Shown: piece by piece, positions 62,222 to 64,000 of the stretch
How positions within the stretch are numbered: the first letter of the stretch is position 1
Layout of the letters: the number at the start of each line of letters is the position of its first letter
Source of the DNA: Mesorhizobium sp. AR02
GTDB lineage: Bacteria; Pseudomonadota; Alphaproteobacteria; Rhizobiales; Rhizobiaceae
Direction of reading: 5' to 3'
Assembly: GCF_024746835.1 (NCBI RefSeq)
Contig: NZ_CP080531.1
Span: forward strand, 4,360,001 to 4,424,000
Length of the DNA stretch: 64,000 nucleotides
Program-made: the position numbers and the translations under genes
The notes under the pieces: model-generated
What the model saw: only the letters and a program-made list of their open reading frames with translations
Database searches by the model: none
What the model was told of the DNA's origin: nothing

Positions 62222-64000
62222 GTGGCGGCCATTTTTATCAGCCATTCCAGCAAAGACCCCGAAGCGGCCCGCGAAATTAACACTTGGCTTCGCAGGCAAA
62301 GTTTTGAACGAGTCTTTCTAGACTTCGATAAAGAATCTGGGATTGGTATTGGGGAAGATTGGGAGCGGCAGCTTTATGCAGCACTGGATCGTTGCAGTGC
62401 AGCCATCTTTATTGTTACCTCGTCATGGCTTTCATCGAAGTGGTGCTTTGTGGAGTTCGCTCAGGCGCGGGCCCTTGGCAAAACTATCCTTCCTGTATTT
62501 CTAACCCGCGATGACAGAAAGCTAGCTGGAGCCGAATTGCGAATGCTCCAGGCCGAGTTGTGGAACCGAGACGGTCGGGCATCCCTAGCGAGGCGTCTTC
62601 GGGCGATCGTTGAGGAAGTTGCCCAAGGTTACCACTGGGACTCTCGACGGCCGCCGTGGCCCGGGATATTGTCGTTCGAAGCGGCAGACGCTGGTGTATT
62701 CTTTGGCCGAGACCTAGAGACGATCGATATTGCGCAACGGCTTGAAGCTAAGCGCGTCCAAGGCGGCCCTCCGCTAACCTTTATCATCGGCGCTTCGGGG
62801 GGTGGCAAGTCCTCTCTGATGAAGGCGGGGGTACTGCCTTACTTAGGGCGGAATGCTGAAAATTGGATTGTTATCCCACCCTTCAAACCTGGTGCGCATC
62901 CTACGCGATCCCTGTTGAAGGCAGTTGCGATCGCAGGTGGGCCGGAAGTGGATTTGGCGGGCGGCGGTGCGCAAGAGCTCTTATGCGTCGCCGAACGGCT
63001 TCGGCGTAGAACCTCACGACAGGCAACGATTTTGATAGCGATTGATCAGTTTGAGGAGCTCTTCACTGTCGCGCCAAAATCGGAGCGTGAAAAGTTTTTC
63101 CAAGCATTGAAAATGGTCACCGGTCCGGCGTCGAAGGAACCGTTCCTGATCGTTGCGACTGTGCGATCAGACCGACTGGGTGATATTCTGGCGTCCGAGG
63201 AGCTGGTCATTCATCATGAGGCTCTGACTGTAGGATCAATGCCCGCAAGCCGTCTTCGAAGCGTAATCGAGGGGCCGGCTCGGGTCGCCTCGATACAATT
63301 GGGGCACGACGTCGTTGATCGTATCCTAGCTGACGTCAGTTCGTCGCCCGATGCGCTGCCGCTTTTGGCCTTCGCATTACGCGAAATGTATGAGCGCCAA
63401 CCAAAGGACACCCCCCTGACATCTACCGACTACGAGCAGTTGGGAGATGCCAAGCTTGGTTTGCGACCGATGGAGAATGTCGTCCGGCGCAAGGCAGAGC
63501 AGACGATCGCTGGAGCGAACCCTACTGACCTTGAATTGAGGGCGCTCAAGGAAGCGTTTGTCGGCTCGCTTGTTCAAGTTGACGAGGAGGGGGCTCGAAT
63601 GAGCCGTCCAGCGCCTCTACACGAATTGCCTCCTGTATCTCGACGCCTCATCGATGACTTGGTCCAGGCCAGGCTCCTGACGACGCGGGGATCTGAAGAT
63701 CAGAAAGAAGTGCAAGTTGCTCACGAGGCTCTCTTACGAGCGTGGCCGCAACTGGCAGATTGGCTCACCGAGGAGCAAGATTTTCTGCTCGGTCGGCGGC
63801 AGATCGAAGAGGCTTCCCGGCTGTGGGCAAGCGCCCCACAAGAAGGAAAGGCCGAAGCTCTACTGTCGGGGTTGCTCCTTGAGCGCGCCCGGGACTGGTA
63901 TTCCAACTATCCAGCGCGACTGTCGAGCGTAGAGGATTTTGTTTCGAAGTCGCTGCGGAAAAACTTCCTGCTTACAAAGCGAAACCGCTTGGTCAGGAGA
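62222..64000 (+). CDS. TIR-nSTAND1 NTPase, N-terminal part (runs off the right edge)
   Basis: An uninterrupted 593-codon frame from a GTG preceded by AGAGG. Residues 1-140 are a TIR domain: AAIFISHSSKD, FLDFDKESGIGIGEDW, and SSKWCFVEFAQAR, where E78 is the expected NADase glutamate. A linker leads to a novel STAND NTPase (nSTAND1): FFGRDLETIDIA, Walker A GASGGGKSSLM (about 190-200), Walker B ILIAIDQFEELF (about 270-281), an arginine motif IVATVRSDRLGDIL, the SSPDALPLLAFALREMYE segment and VAHEALLRAWPQL winged-helix signature. Repeats (WD40 or similar) normally follow and would lie outside the window. In known systems the STAND part senses invasion and the TIR effector destroys NAD+. Confidence 0.88.
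   Translation, partial: MAAIFISHSSKDPEAAREINTWLRRQSFERVFLDFDKESGIGIGEDWERQLYAALDRCSAAIFIVTSSWLSSKWCFVEFAQARALGKTILPVFLTRDDRKLAGAELRMLQAELWNRDGRASLARRLRAIVEEVAQGYHWDSRRPPWPGILSFEAADAGVFFGRDLETIDIAQRLEAKRVQGGPPLTFIIGASGGGKSSLMKAGVLPYLGRNAENWIVIPPFKPGAHPTRSLLKAVAIAGGPEVDLAGGGAQELLCVAERLRRRTSRQATILIAIDQFEELFTVAPKSEREKFFQALKMVTGPASKEPFLIVATVRSDRLGDILASEELVIHHEALTVGSMPASRLRSVIEGPARVASIQLGHDVVDRILADVSSSPDALPLLAFALREMYERQPKDTPLTSTDYEQLGDAKLGLRPMENVVRRKAEQTIAGANPTDLELRALKEAFVGSLVQVDEEGARMSRPAPLHELPPVSRRLIDDLVQARLLTTRGSEDQKEVQVAHEALLRAWPQLADWLTEEQDFLLGRRQIEEASRLWASAPQEGKAEALLSGLLLERARDWYSNYPARLSSVEDFVSKSLRKNFLLTKRNRLVRR

Overview
The window is GC-rich, densely coded DNA that reads like a Rhizobiales genome, most likely Mesorhizobium or a close relative. 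The reasons are the NasS/NasT nitrate control system, IalB-family proteins, a BiuH-type biuret hydrolase, several small-molecule ABC uptake operons and the overall codon style. The genus is an inference from gene content; there is no rRNA or tRNA in the window to anchor it.

Layout. 1-309: start of an RND adaptor gene. 451-10519: an amine or amino-alcohol utilisation cluster (SDR, aldehyde dehydrogenase, N-formylglutamate amidohydrolase family enzyme, XRE-cupin regulator, branched-chain-type ABC importer, glutamine-synthetase-like ligase) that looks like a variant gamma-glutamylation pathway. 10533-23217: complete assimilatory nitrate regulon on the minus strand (narK-nirB-nirD-nasA, nrtABD, nasS-nasT). 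Both structural operons have a sigma-54-like promoter, two ANTAR-type hexaloop hairpins and an overlapping terminator, so they appear to be controlled by NtrC-type activation plus NasT antitermination. 23371-26229: a His/Asn-rich exported protein, an EEP-family phosphodiesterase and a phospholipase D/cardiolipin synthase. 26545-37322: a small protein, two AraC regulators, a 2039-residue trimeric autotransporter adhesin and four small exported or membrane proteins (two IalB-like, one DUF4189), which form a likely host-interaction locus. 37423-37527: a tiny orphan peptide with the lasso-peptide leader signature.

37769-47099: a GntR regulator divergent from an eight-gene operon with a near-perfect sigma-54 promoter. 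It encodes a BMP-type ABC importer, two isochorismatase-fold hydrolases (one matching BiuH, one a TrtA candidate), a cupin and allophanate hydrolase AtzF, a convincing triuret/biuret nitrogen-scavenging system. 47199-50339: an HD-domain protein, Rieske ferredoxin and amidohydrolase operon divergent from a LysR regulator, possibly an undescribed ferredoxin-fed di-iron oxygenase pathway. 50752-57868: TetR, FabF-like and SDR genes divergent from an RND efflux pair, with a long palindromic operator between them.

From about 57.9 kb the character changes: longer non-coding gaps, visibly lower GC, a broken serine recombinase and direct repeats. This accessory region holds a pentapeptide-repeat protein with a TIR-like tail, a two-TM DUF4231/SLATT-type membrane protein, and at the right edge a TIR-nSTAND1 NTPase gene running out of the window. 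It is a candidate phage-defence island and the most promising place for a new system.
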